NCBI GenBank assembly: GCA_949358305.1
Contig: OX442314.1
Span: 54,631,369 to 54,695,368 of the forward strand
Direction: 5' to 3'
Source of the DNA: Strigamia acuminata
Taxonomy: Eukaryota > Arthropoda > Chilopoda > Geophilomorpha > Linotaeniidae
Length of the DNA: 64,000 nt
Part shown: piece after piece, positions 17,528 to 27,781 of the stretch
Layout: each line of letters begins with the position of its first letter
Position numbering within the stretch: position 1 is the stretch's first letter
The notes under the pieces: model-generated
The model's input: the letters and a program-made list of their open reading frames with translations, nothing else
Told to the model about the DNA's origin: nothing
The model's database searches: none
Program-made: the position numbers and the translations under genes

Positions 17528-20500
17528 TTAATTTGGTGGAAAACCGAAAAAGTCTGTTTGCTTCTTCTTTCTAACCGGTCGAGGGCTGCGCACTGCTGGA
17601 ATTGGAGCACTCGAGCCAGCAATTGCAGGCGGAGATGGCGCACGAACGGGCGGTGGCGGTGCGTGCGTCGGAGCAACATTCTGTGGTGCAACAGCAGGTG
17701 GAATGATGCGTGGAGGGTCGGGCACAGGCGCAGGCGGTGCAGTCGGTTGAGAAGTGAGCGAAAAAGGGAGGAGGGAACTTGTACAATCTTTCCCCCCATT
17801 TTGTGGCAACAAACTCGGATCCGCGCGACGTCGCAACTGGTCAATGTGGCGATTCCACGTCACATCAAGGGCAACTTCTACGTCGTACGTGGATGAGGAA
17901 GTTTTCTTCTTAATTATTCCGGGAATCCACTTAGGCGTACCGCGATAATCTCGAGCAAACACGAGATCCCCAACGTCGAAACGGCGCGGAATGTCAATCT
18001 GGTCGACATCAGGCAATAGTCGTGGGTTCAGCAAGTGTAGTCGAGTTCGGATTTCTCGTTGAAGAAAGGCGGCAGCTGGTGTAACTTTCGTCGTGGCGTG
18101 AGGTGTTGAGCGATACGATGAGATAAAGCGTGATACGGCATCCGACAAGGAAAAATTCAAGGTTAGAAATTTATCAACTTGGGTTTTAAAAGTCTTCACA
18201 AAACCCTCAACCGCGCCATTTGTAGCTGGATGGTACGGCGGTGAGAGAGTGTGACGAATTCCATTTATCGCCAAGAACTGGCGAAATTCCTGCGAAGTGA
18301 ACTGTGGTCCGTTGTCGGTATGAAAATTCTCGAACCAAGACTTGATTACTTCAATGGTGGCGGCAGCAGTGGTTGTAGTCATCTTGCGAACTTCGCACCA
18401 CTTGGTTTTTGCGTCAACCGCCAGCAGGAACATCGCGTTGTGGAATGGGCCGGCGAAATCGAGATGTACCCGTCCCCACACCTGGTCTGGAACTGGCCAA
18501 CTAACGGTGTTTGATTTTGGCGGATCGGGCAAGCTTCGCTGGCATACATCGCAATTCTTAACTGTGCGCTCGATGTCAGCGTCGATTCCAGGCCACCAAA
18601 CCGTGGCTCGCGCCAACGATTTGGTACGGACAATGCCGTAATGACCCGCATGGAGCTCGACCAACACCGAACGACGAACAGCTTTCGGAATCACCAACCT
18701 GTCGGAGAGAAATAAATATTCATCAAAGGTTGAGAATGAGTCTCGCTGTTTATAAAATTCAGCAACATCCAACGTCCGCGATTCCCATCCGGTGCGAACA
18801 TGTCGTAAAACAGCTTGCAATACTTCATCAGCTGCATATGCAGCTTTGAGAGAAGTAGCAGTCATGGGAAAATCTGAAATGAGAGTTGAATAAATTTTGT
18901 TAATGCCGACTTCCAAATCTTCTTTGCTGTCCACACTCGGTTGTGGATTACGAGACAAGCCATCGGCAATGGCGTTGTCCACAGCAGGCACGTGTTCAAT
19001 TACGAAATCATATGCGGATAAAAATACCGCCCAACGATGCAGTCGTGCAGCCACGATCTGATTACATCCCTTTTTCTCTCCAAATATAGAAACAAGGGGT
19101 TTGTGGTCCGTACGCAGGAAGAAACGACGCCCAAACAGGTAGTGATGGAATTTCCTTATGCCATAAATAATGGCGAATCCCTCACGCTCTATCTGTGCGT
19201 AGTTCTTCTGCGCGGCCGATAAAAGAGAACTCGCAAAGGCAATTGGCCTGTGAGTACCGTCTGGATCGAGGTGCGACAAGAACGCTCCCACGCCTACCGG
19301 GGAAGCATCGACTGTCAAAAACAATTTTTTAGACTGATCAAAGTGAACCAACGCTGACTCTGTGGATACTGCAACCTTAACCTTTTTCCATGTGGACTCG
19401 TGCTCCTCTGTCCACTTCCACTCGACATCGTCACGTGTTAAACGATATAACGGTTCGAGCAGAGTAGACAAATTTGCAACAAAGCGACCGTAGTAATTGA
19501 TGAGACCAAGGAACGATTTCAAAGAGGTTACATCACTGGGGCGCGCTGCATCTCGTAAGGGAGCGAGTTTGGAATCTATCGGAGAAATGCCATGTTTAGA
19601 AATATTCAAACCTAGGAACTGAATCGACCGTTGCATAAAGCGACACTTCCGGCGATTCAAAGTAAGCCCGGCTCCGCCGAATGTCGACAGGAGCACATCC
19701 AAGTTTTGCAGGTGAACTGTGTTAGTCACACCTGTCACGGCAGAATCATCGATAAACGGCTGAGCGCTGTTCACCTTGGCGGTCAACTGGTCCATCGTTT
19801 GTTGGAATAGAGCGGGAGCGGATAAAATTCCATAAAACAACCTATTTACTCTAAAAAGGCCCAAATGCGTATTAATCGTACAGGACATTTTACTCTCCTC
19901 ATCTAGTTCCAGTTGATTGAAAGCTGAATTCATATCTAATACTGAATAAGTTTCCCCCCCCGACAATTTGGCGGTCACATCTGCAAATAAAGGCAAAGGA
20001 TATGAGTTGGGAAAAATAGCTTTGTTAATTGTCCGATTATAGCAACCAGCCAATTTGATGGTGCCATCAGACTTTTTAACATGCATCACGGGCGTTGCCC
20101 AACGTGATGATGCAACCGGGGAAATAATACCGAGCGCTTGCAAACGCGCTAACTCAGCCTCGACCAATGGCTTAACTGCTATGGGGACTGGATAAGCTTT
20201 TAGAAAAATCGGCTGCACCGTTGGATCAACGTCAATGTGGACTGTGGACTTGTTAAAGCAACCAATTTCATCGCGGAAAGTGTGCTCGTGCTTCAGCAAC
20301 AACGTTTCCAAAGCTTTGGCTGAAGTGGAATCGAGAACCTCGGGCTGAGTTGCAATGGGATCGACCTTGTAGATTTTCGCGCCGACCGCTTCAGCAGTTT
20401 TCGAAAGGAGCCCGAACATGCATAACCAACCTCTGCCCAACAACGGAACTGGACCATCCCGTGCGACACAGAGTGGCAATTGAAAATTACGATTTTTGAA

Positions 20501-21595
20501 CCTGACTGGAACTTCAATAACTCCCTCCATCTGTATTTGGTCGCCTGTGTACGTGTACATGTTGCACGGGATGGTCTGCAATGGAAAATGAGAAAAATGT
20601 TTTAGATATAAATCAAGAGCAATAATTGAAGCACCTGCCCCCGTGTCCATCTCCATATCGAGATTGACACCATCGATACAAATGGTGATCATAACTGGCT
20701 TCACACGTGGCAAATGCACGGAATTAACTGCAGTTGCGGGACCAGTGTGAACTCGATAGAAGTCCATGTCCTCGTTAAAACGAACGACGTGAGTGGAATC
20801 CGATGCTGGAACACGAGAACAACACACCGGACGAATATGTCCAGTTTTACCACAGCCGTGGCACTTGGCGTCCCGAAAACGACACGCATCGCGAGAATGG
20901 TCCGATTTACCACAAGCTAAGCACCCGGACGCATTTCCTCTACTGGATGGTCGGTGTGGTACAGGAAAAGCAGCATTTTTCTTCGTAAAGCGCTTCCCGC
21001 CTCGCTTGTTCGGCTCGTATCGCGGTTTTGACTCGTGGAGTTTGTGCACAGGAGTGGCGTTGGTATTTTGGGCAGCAATGGTCGAAAACTCCTTCGTCGA
21101 CACTTCAGCGGAGGCCGCAAAAGCAACGGCGTCGTCGAAAGTCAGATCAGTTTTCAGGGTTAACGCATGTTGGACTTGCTCGTTTTGCAAGCCACATAAA
21201 AAGCGATTTCGCAGCTCGTCCGATTTATTTTCACCAAAGTCGCAATTTTGAGCAAGATCTTGGAGAGCCAACGAATATTCGGTGACGGTCTCACCTGCTT
21301 GGCGATCACGCCGATGAAATCGACGTATTTCGGCCAAAACGAGCGGCTTCGGGCGGGCGTTCTTCTGCATGAGCGCTACCAATTCGGCGTACTTGTATTC
21401 GGCCGGCTTCTTGGGTGCTGTAAGCGACACCAATAACTTCAACGTCGGCATGCCCACGTACGCGAGCAGCGTGTGAACCTGCTCTAGGTCGTCAACTATT
21501 TTGTTGCAGGCGAAAATACTCGCCATTCGCAAACAATAAAGTTCCCAATCGTCACTGGAATCGTATTCGCGCAGTGTACCCTTCAACGTCGACAT
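17528..21595 (-). CDS. Element F gag-pol polyprotein
   Basis: A single 1355-residue frame; the ATG at 21595 (MSTLKGTLREYDSSDDW) is preferred because the longer open frame before it lacks an ATG. Order: capsid-like gag, two zinc knuckles (CLACGKSDHSRDAC, CHGCGKTGHIRPVC), protease M-D-T-G-A-G-A-S, RT with F-I-D-D instead of Y-x-D-D, RNase H (T-V-D-A-S), integrase finger (HAGHYG ... C-D-V-C-Q) and core (H-L-D-F, T-D-N-G-P-Q-F, N-G-A-V-E). In the integrase core the first two Asp are only about 48 residues apart, against about 59 in element C; the missing part lies just before T-D-N-G, suggesting an in-frame deletion. The C-terminus is Pro-rich. Confidence 0.92.
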   Translation of the reverse strand: MSTLKGTLREYDSSDDWELYCLRMASIFACNKIVDDLEQVHTLLAYVGMPTLKLLVSLTAPKKPAEYKYAELVALMQKNARPKPLVLAEIRRFHRRDRQAGETVTEYSLALQDLAQNCDFGENKSDELRNRFLCGLQNEQVQHALTLKTDLTFDDAVAFAASAEVSTKEFSTIAAQNTNATPVHKLHESKPRYEPNKRGGKRFTKKNAAFPVPHRPSSRGNASGCLACGKSDHSRDACRFRDAKCHGCGKTGHIRPVCCSRVPASDSTHVVRFNEDMDFYRVHTGPATAVNSVHLPRVKPVMITICIDGVNLDMEMDTGAGASIIALDLYLKHFSHFPLQTIPCNMYTYTGDQIQMEGVIEVPVRFKNRNFQLPLCVARDGPVPLLGRGWLCMFGLLSKTAEAVGAKIYKVDPIATQPEVLDSTSAKALETLLLKHEHTFRDEIGCFNKSTVHIDVDPTVQPIFLKAYPVPIAVKPLVEAELARLQALGIISPVASSRWATPVMHVKKSDGTIKLAGCYNRTINKAIFPNSYPLPLFADVTAKLSGGETYSVLDMNSAFNQLELDEESKMSCTINTHLGLFRVNRLFYGILSAPALFQQTMDQLTAKVNSAQPFIDDSAVTGVTNTVHLQNLDVLLSTFGGAGLTLNRRKCRFMQRSIQFLGLNISKHGISPIDSKLAPLRDAARPSDVTSLKSFLGLINYYGRFVANLSTLLEPLYRLTRDDVEWKWTEEHESTWKKVKVAVSTESALVHFDQSKKLFLTVDASPVGVGAFLSHLDPDGTHRPIAFASSLLSAAQKNYAQIEREGFAIIYGIRKFHHYLFGRRFFLRTDHKPLVSIFGEKKGCNQIVAARLHRWAVFLSAYDFVIEHVPAVDNAIADGLSRNPQPSVDSKEDLEVGINKIYSTLISDFPMTATSLKAAYAADEVLQAVLRHVRTGWESRTLDVAEFYKQRDSFSTFDEYLFLSDRLVIPKAVRRSVLVELHAGHYGIVRTKSLARATVWWPGIDADIERTVKNCDVCQRSLPDPPKSNTVSWPVPDQVWGRVHLDFAGPFHNAMFLLAVDAKTKWCEVRKMTTTTAAATIEVIKSWFENFHTDNGPQFTSQEFRQFLAINGIRHTLSPPYHPATNGAVEGFVKTFKTQVDKFLTLNFSLSDAVSRFISSYRSTPHATTKVTPAAAFLQREIRTRLHLLNPRLLPDVDQIDIPRRFDVGDLVFARDYRGTPKWIPGIIKKKTSSSTYDVEVALDVTWNRHIDQLRRRADPSLLPQNGGKDCTSSLLPFSLTSQPTAPPAPVPDPPRIIPPAVAPQNVAPTHAPPPPVRAPSPPAIAGSSAPIPAVRSPRPVRKKKQTDFFGFPPN

Positions 21596-21778
21596 CTTGA
21601 TGGCAAGGAGACGGAATATGACACGAGAACGCGAAAATTCGAAGTACAGAACGACTAGGCCTACTTCGGGGACGGCGTGGTCAGCGACGGTCAAAAACGG
21701 CGAAAAAGTTCATCAAAAGTCACAAAAAACTCACAAAAAGTAGATACGAAGGTGCATCTGGGTGTGGGTCGTCGATTG

Positions 21779-21796
21779 CGATCCTCCTCGTCGCCA
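21779..21796 (-). promoter_or_regulatory. Candidate primer binding site of element F
   Basis: Two bases after the 5' LTR end the minus strand reads TGGCGACGAGGAGGATCG. Position and the TGG start fit a tRNA primer site; the matching tRNA was not identified. Confidence 0.55.
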
Positions 21797-21798
21797 AT

Positions 21799-21975
21799 TG
21801 TTGTGTATTTATGCTTGATGATTGTAGATTGAGTTGCTGGTCAAGAAGTACAACATGTCGGCCATCGTAAAGTTAACAGAGTGTTTATTCAAATTTTAAC
21901 AGATAGGTGGCGCTGCTCTAAAAGCACCGAAACATTATGATTGGTCAAGGTTGACCTATGGAGTAGGATACTCCA
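21799..21975 (-). repeat. 5' LTR of element F
   Basis: A 177-bp direct repeat of 17196-17372; the only difference noticed is GGTTGACC against GATTGACC. On the minus strand it begins TGGAGTATCC. The right flank continues with the target duplication TTACC. Confidence 0.9.
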
Positions 21976-21980
21976 TTACC

Positions 21981-22561
21981 TGCGTCAGACTGTCTGCAGA
22001 GCGACCTTCGTGCATCTCAGACTTTCAGACTAAAACAGCAATCTTAGAAAATATAAAGGGAAGGAATGTACTGTATTTCATTTCGCCATTTTGAATCTTG
22101 TGATAACAACAGTTGCAATCAATTACCAATTGTAAGCTGCTAGACTACTTGTTGCCGAGCAACTCCTTTTCGAGTAGGCATGTCATCTTCTTTGGGCCCC
22201 AACCATACTTGGGCCCTAATTCACCAATTCCAATGAGGTCTATAGACAAATAAACTTACATAAATAAATTATGATTTTCTTATTTTTAACCAAATCGCAG
22301 TGAAATCATATGTACCATTAAAAATTTGCAACCAGAAACTTTTTAAAAAATAAACATGTTTCTCTTTACACCTACCAACCTTGTTTAAAAGAAATTTCAT
22401 TGTTTATACGATTCAGTACAGTTATGTTTTCTAAACGTTTCAGTTAAAAAAAAGTAAATCCAAAATGAAATGCACTAATAATAACAACGGAAAACAGAAA
22501 GCAGCAACTGTTTTAAATTTAAGAGTTCTGAACATGATGAACAAAATTTTAATTTGTATGC
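21981..22561. other. Non-coding region downstream of ZNF-c (3' UTR/flank)
   Basis: No ORF of interest. About 22412-22561 aligns well with 15180-15366 next to ZNF-b, including TTTTCTAAACGTTTCAGT and AATGAAATGCACTAATAAT, so the tandem duplication that made these genes included the 3' flank. Confidence 0.5.
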
Positions 22562-23269
22562 TTACTTGTTAGTTAAATGTTTTTTCAGTTGCACACTGCG
22601 AATACAAGAATAAGCACACAAATGACACTTGAATGGTTTTTTTCCCGTATGAGTTAATAAATGTCTTTTTAAATCCCAACTTTGAACACAAGAATAAGTG
22701 CACAAATGACACTTGAATGGCTTTTCTCCAGTATGGGTTGCAATGTGGCGTCTTAGATGTCCACTACGAACACAAGAATAAGCACACAAATGGCACTTGA
22801 ATGGTTTCTCTCCCGTATGAGTTAATAAATGTCGTTTTAGATGTCCACTTTCAACACTGGAATAAGCGCACAAATGACACTTGAATGGTTTTTCCCCAGT
22901 ATGAGTTAATAAATGTCTTTTTAGAGATCCACTTTGACTGCTGGAAAAAGCACAAAAATTACATGTGAACGGCTTTTCACCCGTGTGGATAAGCATGTGT
23001 TGTTCCAATCGCGAATAACGTGAACACGAATAATCACACAGATTGCAACACAAATCCGATTCCGCCGCGTTTGTTACCTGTGATTGCGAACCGAAATATC
23101 CGCCACAATTTATCAGCAGTTCAATGTCCACTTGCTGTTGCTTCAATTTGCCAGTTTTCTCTTCAAATTCTCTCGCCCGGGCTCTGATTTCTTCCAGCAG
23201 CGAATTGACATCGTTTCCGTCCTCGTCGCATGAATCGTGCATTACTACGTTTTTGTTCATTTCCGCCAT
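22562..23269 (-). CDS. ZNF-c: intact C2H2 zinc-finger protein with N-terminal coiled coil
   Basis: 235 residues from the ATG at 23269 (MAEMNKNVVMHDS), chosen because ZNF-a starts at the same place; the frame stays open upstream. Residues about 20-55 form a charged helix (L-L-E-E-I-R-A-R-A-R-E-F-E-E) resembling the coiled coil of nuclear poly(A)-binding protein PABPN1. Five complete fingers with H-T-G-E-K-P-F linkers follow. A sixth (CHLCAYSC ... LKKHLTNK) lacks its last His because the protein ends. It probably binds DNA or RNA in the nucleus. This is the only apparently intact host-type gene in the window. Confidence 0.88.
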   Translation of the reverse strand: MAEMNKNVVMHDSCDEDGNDVNSLLEEIRARAREFEEKTGKLKQQQVDIELLINCGGYFGSQSQVTNAAESDLCCNLCDYSCSRYSRLEQHMLIHTGEKPFTCNFCAFSSSQSGSLKRHLLTHTGEKPFKCHLCAYSSVESGHLKRHLLTHTGEKPFKCHLCAYSCVRSGHLRRHIATHTGEKPFKCHLCTYSCVQSWDLKRHLLTHTGKKPFKCHLCAYSCIRSVQLKKHLTNK

Positions 23270-24265
23270 TCGAAAGTATAAATGTGACGTGTGCTGGTTC
23301 GGGTTTGCAACGCCTCTGTGGAGATAGAAGAGAGAAATTCGTCTTTTTATAACACAATGCAAATAACTTAGGTCGTCTATACGTTCCCCTCCAACGAATG
23401 AATGCATCAATCAAATCAAACGTCGTGTGCACGTCTCATGATTAGCAAAAAATTGGATTTCTGGAAGGAAATAATTCGGTTTGTTGTAGAAAGCATGAAT
23501 AATTGAAATCGAAATGATTGATTTCGGAAAATGTGTGAAAGAAAATTTCGGTCATTATCATTAGTACAGTATCCGTACATTACAGACGAATTGATAAAAG
23601 ATTTAAAACTTTTTTAATTACTTTATTTTAAAGGTGCACATGAATTGGCTCGACTGATTTGGAGTTGCCGTGCATTGCCGTGCAGTGTAAAGGGACAGAT
23701 GAGACAACCGTTAATGTGTCAAAGTCTTACTAACCGTCATTCAAGCATCATGCGAGGAAAAATAGACAGAAGAAATTAGGAAGTGACTAAATCCAGTGAA
23801 ATTTTAGTGTAAATTTACTTACGTCTCTTAGGTATGGAACGATAGACCCGCTTGTTAGGCCAAAATAACTCAACAGTACTTATTTTGAGCCGGAGAGCGT
23901 CATCGTAACAAACGAAACAACGGCAGATCCTAAGAATACAAGCTGATTTTTTTCGTAAAATAGATCGAATAGTTTCATCTTGGGAGCGGGAAGATGCAGA
24001 AGAGTTAAACAAAAGAAATACAAAATTTGAAACGAGTTCAACGACTAGATCGGCGTGTCAAAATCGATTCAAATTTCACGCAATCTACCCAAATCTAATC
24101 TAGCAACACCTGCCAGCGAAATGTCTAGGAATTAAGCAAAATCTCGTGCAAACTCGTGCACTGTCATCAAATCGAGCGAAATCTAGCAGATTAATGTTGA
24201 AAAAAGAAGTCTAGAATGATCCTCAAGAATCGTACACCTTAAACCATAAAAATTAACCTAACCTT
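23270..24265. other. Upstream region of ZNF-c and left flank of element C
   Basis: The stretch after the ATG and again about 23441-23540 is similar to the ZNF-a upstream region (ATTAGCAAAAA, TTGGATTT, AAATAATTCGGTTT), so promoter sequence is shared between the paralogues. No other gene was supported; a 65-codon minus-strand frame at 23815-24012 has no recognisable feature. Confidence 0.5.
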
Positions 24266-24828
24266 TGTGACCGTCAGGCCACCTGGGGTGACCTACGTCA
24301 CTGCCACACACCGCCATACGGCCCCAAGATCACCCCCTGATTGGGCAAGGTGATCTAGCCCGGTGGAAGGAGGGAGCTAAGTGGTGTGGGGAGGAGTTGC
24401 GGAGAGAGAGAGTGCGGACACCGACCAGGACGGTCGTGTGTTGACAGAGTTCCAGAGTGTTGTAGTAGACGAGGGGACAAGACGTGTCCCGGCTGAGAGG
24501 ACTCTGCACTCCTTCCCATTCACCACAGCGATGCTCAGTATCTGGGTTCAGCACCCAATACAGCCTCCATGAGTGGTCACTGCGGGCTGTAGGTAAGTAC
24601 AGCATGAATGTAACGTTGAACCGACCACGTCACTCATTGGGCTCGCGCCCAGTGTGTGACGGGTCGGTTGCCGGTGCGGCGTGCCTTCGTGGCACCCCTG
24701 CAACGGGTAACGGGATTCCCCATACCCCTAGACAACACAATAAAGGCCAACCAACCAATATTGTGGGATTCCCCGTTATTTACGTGAAGTATGCGTCCCT
24801 ACCCGGTGTTATCAGTCCCCTGACTACA
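24266..24828 (+). repeat. 5' LTR of element C (563 bp)
   Basis: Starts TGTGACCGTCAGG and ends CCTGACTACA (TG...CA). The partner at 48193-48752 starts TGTCACCGTCAGG; two more differences were seen (CCGGTGG/CCGGGGG and ACCGACC/ACCAACC). It contains AATAAA in ACACAATAAAGG. Confidence 0.9.
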
Positions 24829-24829
24829 C

Positions 24830-24847
24830 TGGCGAGACCATAGCAGT
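24830..24847 (+). promoter_or_regulatory. Candidate primer binding site of element C
   Basis: One base after the LTR the sequence reads TGGCGAGACCATAGCAGT. Position and the TGG start fit a tRNA primer site; the tRNA species was not identified. Confidence 0.55.
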
Positions 24848-27781
24848 CACAATTGAGGGCCCTGTCCGAGGTTTGAACTTGGAAAATTTTTTTTTTGTGT
24901 TTCCGCCATTTTGTTTTGCTTTGTGTACCAAATTTTGGTTGCATTTTGTTTTGCTTTATACCCCAGTTTTTGTTGCTCTTTGCTTTGCTCTTTGGTGGGG
25001 GCTCAATTGTATTGTTTTTCTCTTGTTTTTATTTTGGAATGTGGGTTAATTACTTTCTTTGAGGAGCTGAGGAATTTGAAGGGTGTTTTTGTCGGTCACT
25101 TTGAGTCGCGTGAGAGGCTTAGTCGTGGGGGGCTGAATGCTTTTTCATTTGAAGGTTTCTTGGATTGTATTTTTCTCAGTGCTGGTATGGTTGGGGGCTC
25201 TGAAATTTATTTTCAGACGCACTGCAACCAACCAAAACATTTTGGTATTCGTTTCTCTGGGTGGCTGGGGGGATTTGCTCTCCACTTTAGGCGGTCATAG
25301 CAACGCATGCCATTATGTCCATTCTTTTGTGTTTTTCTCCCCTCGCACTGACTTGACCTCGCAGTGCTTTTGTCTTTGTTTTCACTTGCACTGTGTGTCT
25401 ATTTTTGGGGTCGGGGTGAGAAACACTTGTTATTCTTCTGTCACACTCTTCTCTGAATTTGGGCTGGGTATTGTTCAGGTTTTTGAGAAGTGTTGTGCAA
25501 TTTTATATTATTTTATGGCGTTTTTTCTTTTTTGCTGGCCTGGCTGGAGTTTGATTGATTTGTTCTTTCTTTTCTGTTACAATTAAGGCCCACTTTATGA
25601 TGACAACAGCCAACCAGCACATTAGCTTGATGCCATACCATTTTTTTTTAATTTGAAGTGTATTTTTCTTGTGTGTTTGGTTGACTTGAGTTTGACCTTG
25701 GTGTTTCCTTTAATCATCTTGGGATAATAATAGCCAACCAACACATGAGTCTTATACCGTTTTTTATATTATTTTATAATTTATTTCTTGGGTGTGCAAT
25801 TGGGAGAGAAACCATTTGTAGGTGCTCAGAATTTGTGGTCTGAAGCGTTGGAGATGTACAGCTTCATCGTTTTAGGGGCATATTGAAAGTGGGGTGTGTA
25901 GGGGTTAGGCTTGAACAAGCCGGCAACGTGTTACCCATGACATTCCTGAGGTTACGCAGACGTAATGAGTGTCTTAGAGGGTCGGCACCACGCCAGACGA
26001 ATGGTAGATTAAGTTCTTTTATTTCTTTTCCTAGGTTTGCAGATTTGGTGCTTTTTCCGAGTGTGTTTTTTGGCGGGAAACGTGAATGTGGTGTTGTTGT
26101 GGTGGGCAGGCATGCTGCTAGGTGCAGTATATCCCGGTTCAGCCCTGTGCCTTGCCCGGACGACGATAAACTAATGCGGTAAATTTAGGGGAGCTCTGTT
26201 CATTACTGGCCAGAGGTACATTCCTGGTTGCAGCGGTTTGAGTAATCTTTTGAATCACAGACACGCGTACTTAAGGAGAATGCACGGAGACTGGGTTTCC
26301 AACCCTGTCCCGAGCACTGGTGGACACGGCTTGGTGTGATTTTGGCAATGTGTTTTATATGCGCATTTACGACACATTGTACCGATTTCACTGCCTTGCC
26401 GTGGAAATTGGGTCTCGGATAGCGGGGGGGCGGCCTTTGCAGGGGACTGCTCAGGTGTCGAGCCCGAGAGTGTTTTGCTTTCAAACCGCGCGTGGAATGC
26501 TTGCAGGCACGGATTGGGTGGCTAACAGCTTTGAAAAAAGACTGTGAATCCAGCCCAACACCTTTTTAATCTTTGTTTTCAATGTGCTGTGTGTGGATCC
26601 CTCTTCCCAATTTTGTGAAACATGCCACATTTTTCTTGAACCCTTCTTTTATCCTATTTCTACTCTAATTTCATATCCGGGTTGGTGAGGAGTGAGGCTC
26701 CCGGGGATTGGACCTAACTTTCCCTGGCGCTGGACCGTGTTCAGTTGCAATACCTCCGATCTGACTCTGGCTCTGTTCGCCGATTTCCCTTCACTCTTAG
26801 TCTGAAGCGGGCGAGTCGACATTTTGCCTCATCAGGATTATCGCGATCTTGATGGTGTTTCGGGTGTGATTTTGGTGCTGGAGCTAGCTATGCCAAAGGA
26901 AGCCTGAAACACGCGTTTTAGCGTTTTCAGCAGGGGTTAAAACTGGTGGCAGACGTATACACCAGCGCAAAGGAAAACGTACGCCTTAGCATCGAAGCTG
27001 TGGGGCGCGATGGAAAATGCCACGAAAAATCGATATACGCAGTTTTTTCTACTTGGTTCTGGCGTGAATAATTTAGAACACGAAGGGAAAGACGAATCAT
27101 GCATTGGTTTGTTAGTTTGGGAGTGTCAGAGAACTTCCAGTCGCTCATTTCTATCTTCTGGGGCGTGGATAAATGCCGGAAAGGTGTTCGCCGTTTTCTA
27201 TTTTCTGGGGCGTGGATAAGTACCAGAAAGGTGTTCGCTAATTTTTTATTTTGGGGCGTGGATCAGAAAATACCAAAATATAACCGCTAATTTTATCTTT
27301 TGGGGCGCAGAGAAAAGCCAAAATTTAATACTTTTGCCAGTTTCTACATTCATTTATATTTGTGACAGGTTGCTGTGCAGAACAGGAGGCGAGATGCCCC
27401 TGCAGGGTGATAGTTTTATGGCTGGGAGTCGTGTTGTCTCAACAGTGACCCCTACCTGGACTATTGCTACCGAATCGCTGCGAAGAGACAAAAAGGCATG
27501 TGGTTTGGGGGAAACAGGATGACGTTTATGGCACCCTTTTGTTCCTCGAGTCATGGCCTTTTGTCCTGGAAGTCTAAAAATACCCTAGATGGACCTGGGA
27601 TTGCCCAAGGCCCACCAGGGAAGGTCATTAACTGGTCGCTACCCTTGGAAGGTGGAGCTGACAGCATTTGTAAAGTCCTGAGTTGAACTAGTTGTAGGCG
27701 ACTGTGACTGGCTGCAGCTAACCACCTGACATTGGATTGGTTTGCTGAGTGCGAGTGGACAGAAATTTTCACTTTTCACTC
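24848..27781 (+). other. 2.9 kb T-rich leader of element C
   Basis: No conserved coding sequence was recognised. Open frames here (for example 25137-25586) translate to Phe/Cys/Leu-rich sequence expected from T-rich DNA. Two diverged copies of a GCCAACCARCACAT-containing motif lie at about 25605 and 25733, and a tandem repeat lies at 27145-27330. The function is probably untranslated leader with packaging or regulatory signals. Confidence 0.5.
27145..27330 (+). repeat. Degenerate tandem repeat with TTTTGGGGCGTGGAT core
   Basis: Four imperfect units contain (C/T)TGGGGCGYRGA. The first three continue TAAAT, TAAGT or CAGAA, and the first two share CCRGAAAGGTGTTCGC. Unit length is about 45 to 60 bases with increasing decay to the right. 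Confidence 0.6.

Larger units (their letters stand above)
17196..21975 (-). mobile_element. Element F: complete small-LTR Gypsy retrotransposon (Mag/K02A2.6-like)
   Basis: Two 177-bp LTRs (17196-17372 and 21799-21975) differ at one position that I can see and are flanked by the 5-bp duplication TTACC (17191-17195 and 21976-21980). Between them is one gag-pol ORF on the minus strand. The near-identical LTRs imply recent insertion. Total length is 4780 bp. Confidence 0.93.

Noticed and set aside
23815-24012. 65-codon minus-strand frame in the flank of ZNF-c
   Set aside because: No domain, no copy and no start-site support.
24484-24843. 119-codon frame in the C LTR
   Set aside because: Lies in an LTR and crosses its end and the primer site; its continuation at the second LTR is different.
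25137-25586. 149-codon frame in the C leader
   Set aside because: T-rich composition yields Phe/Cys/Leu runs; no recognisable domain.
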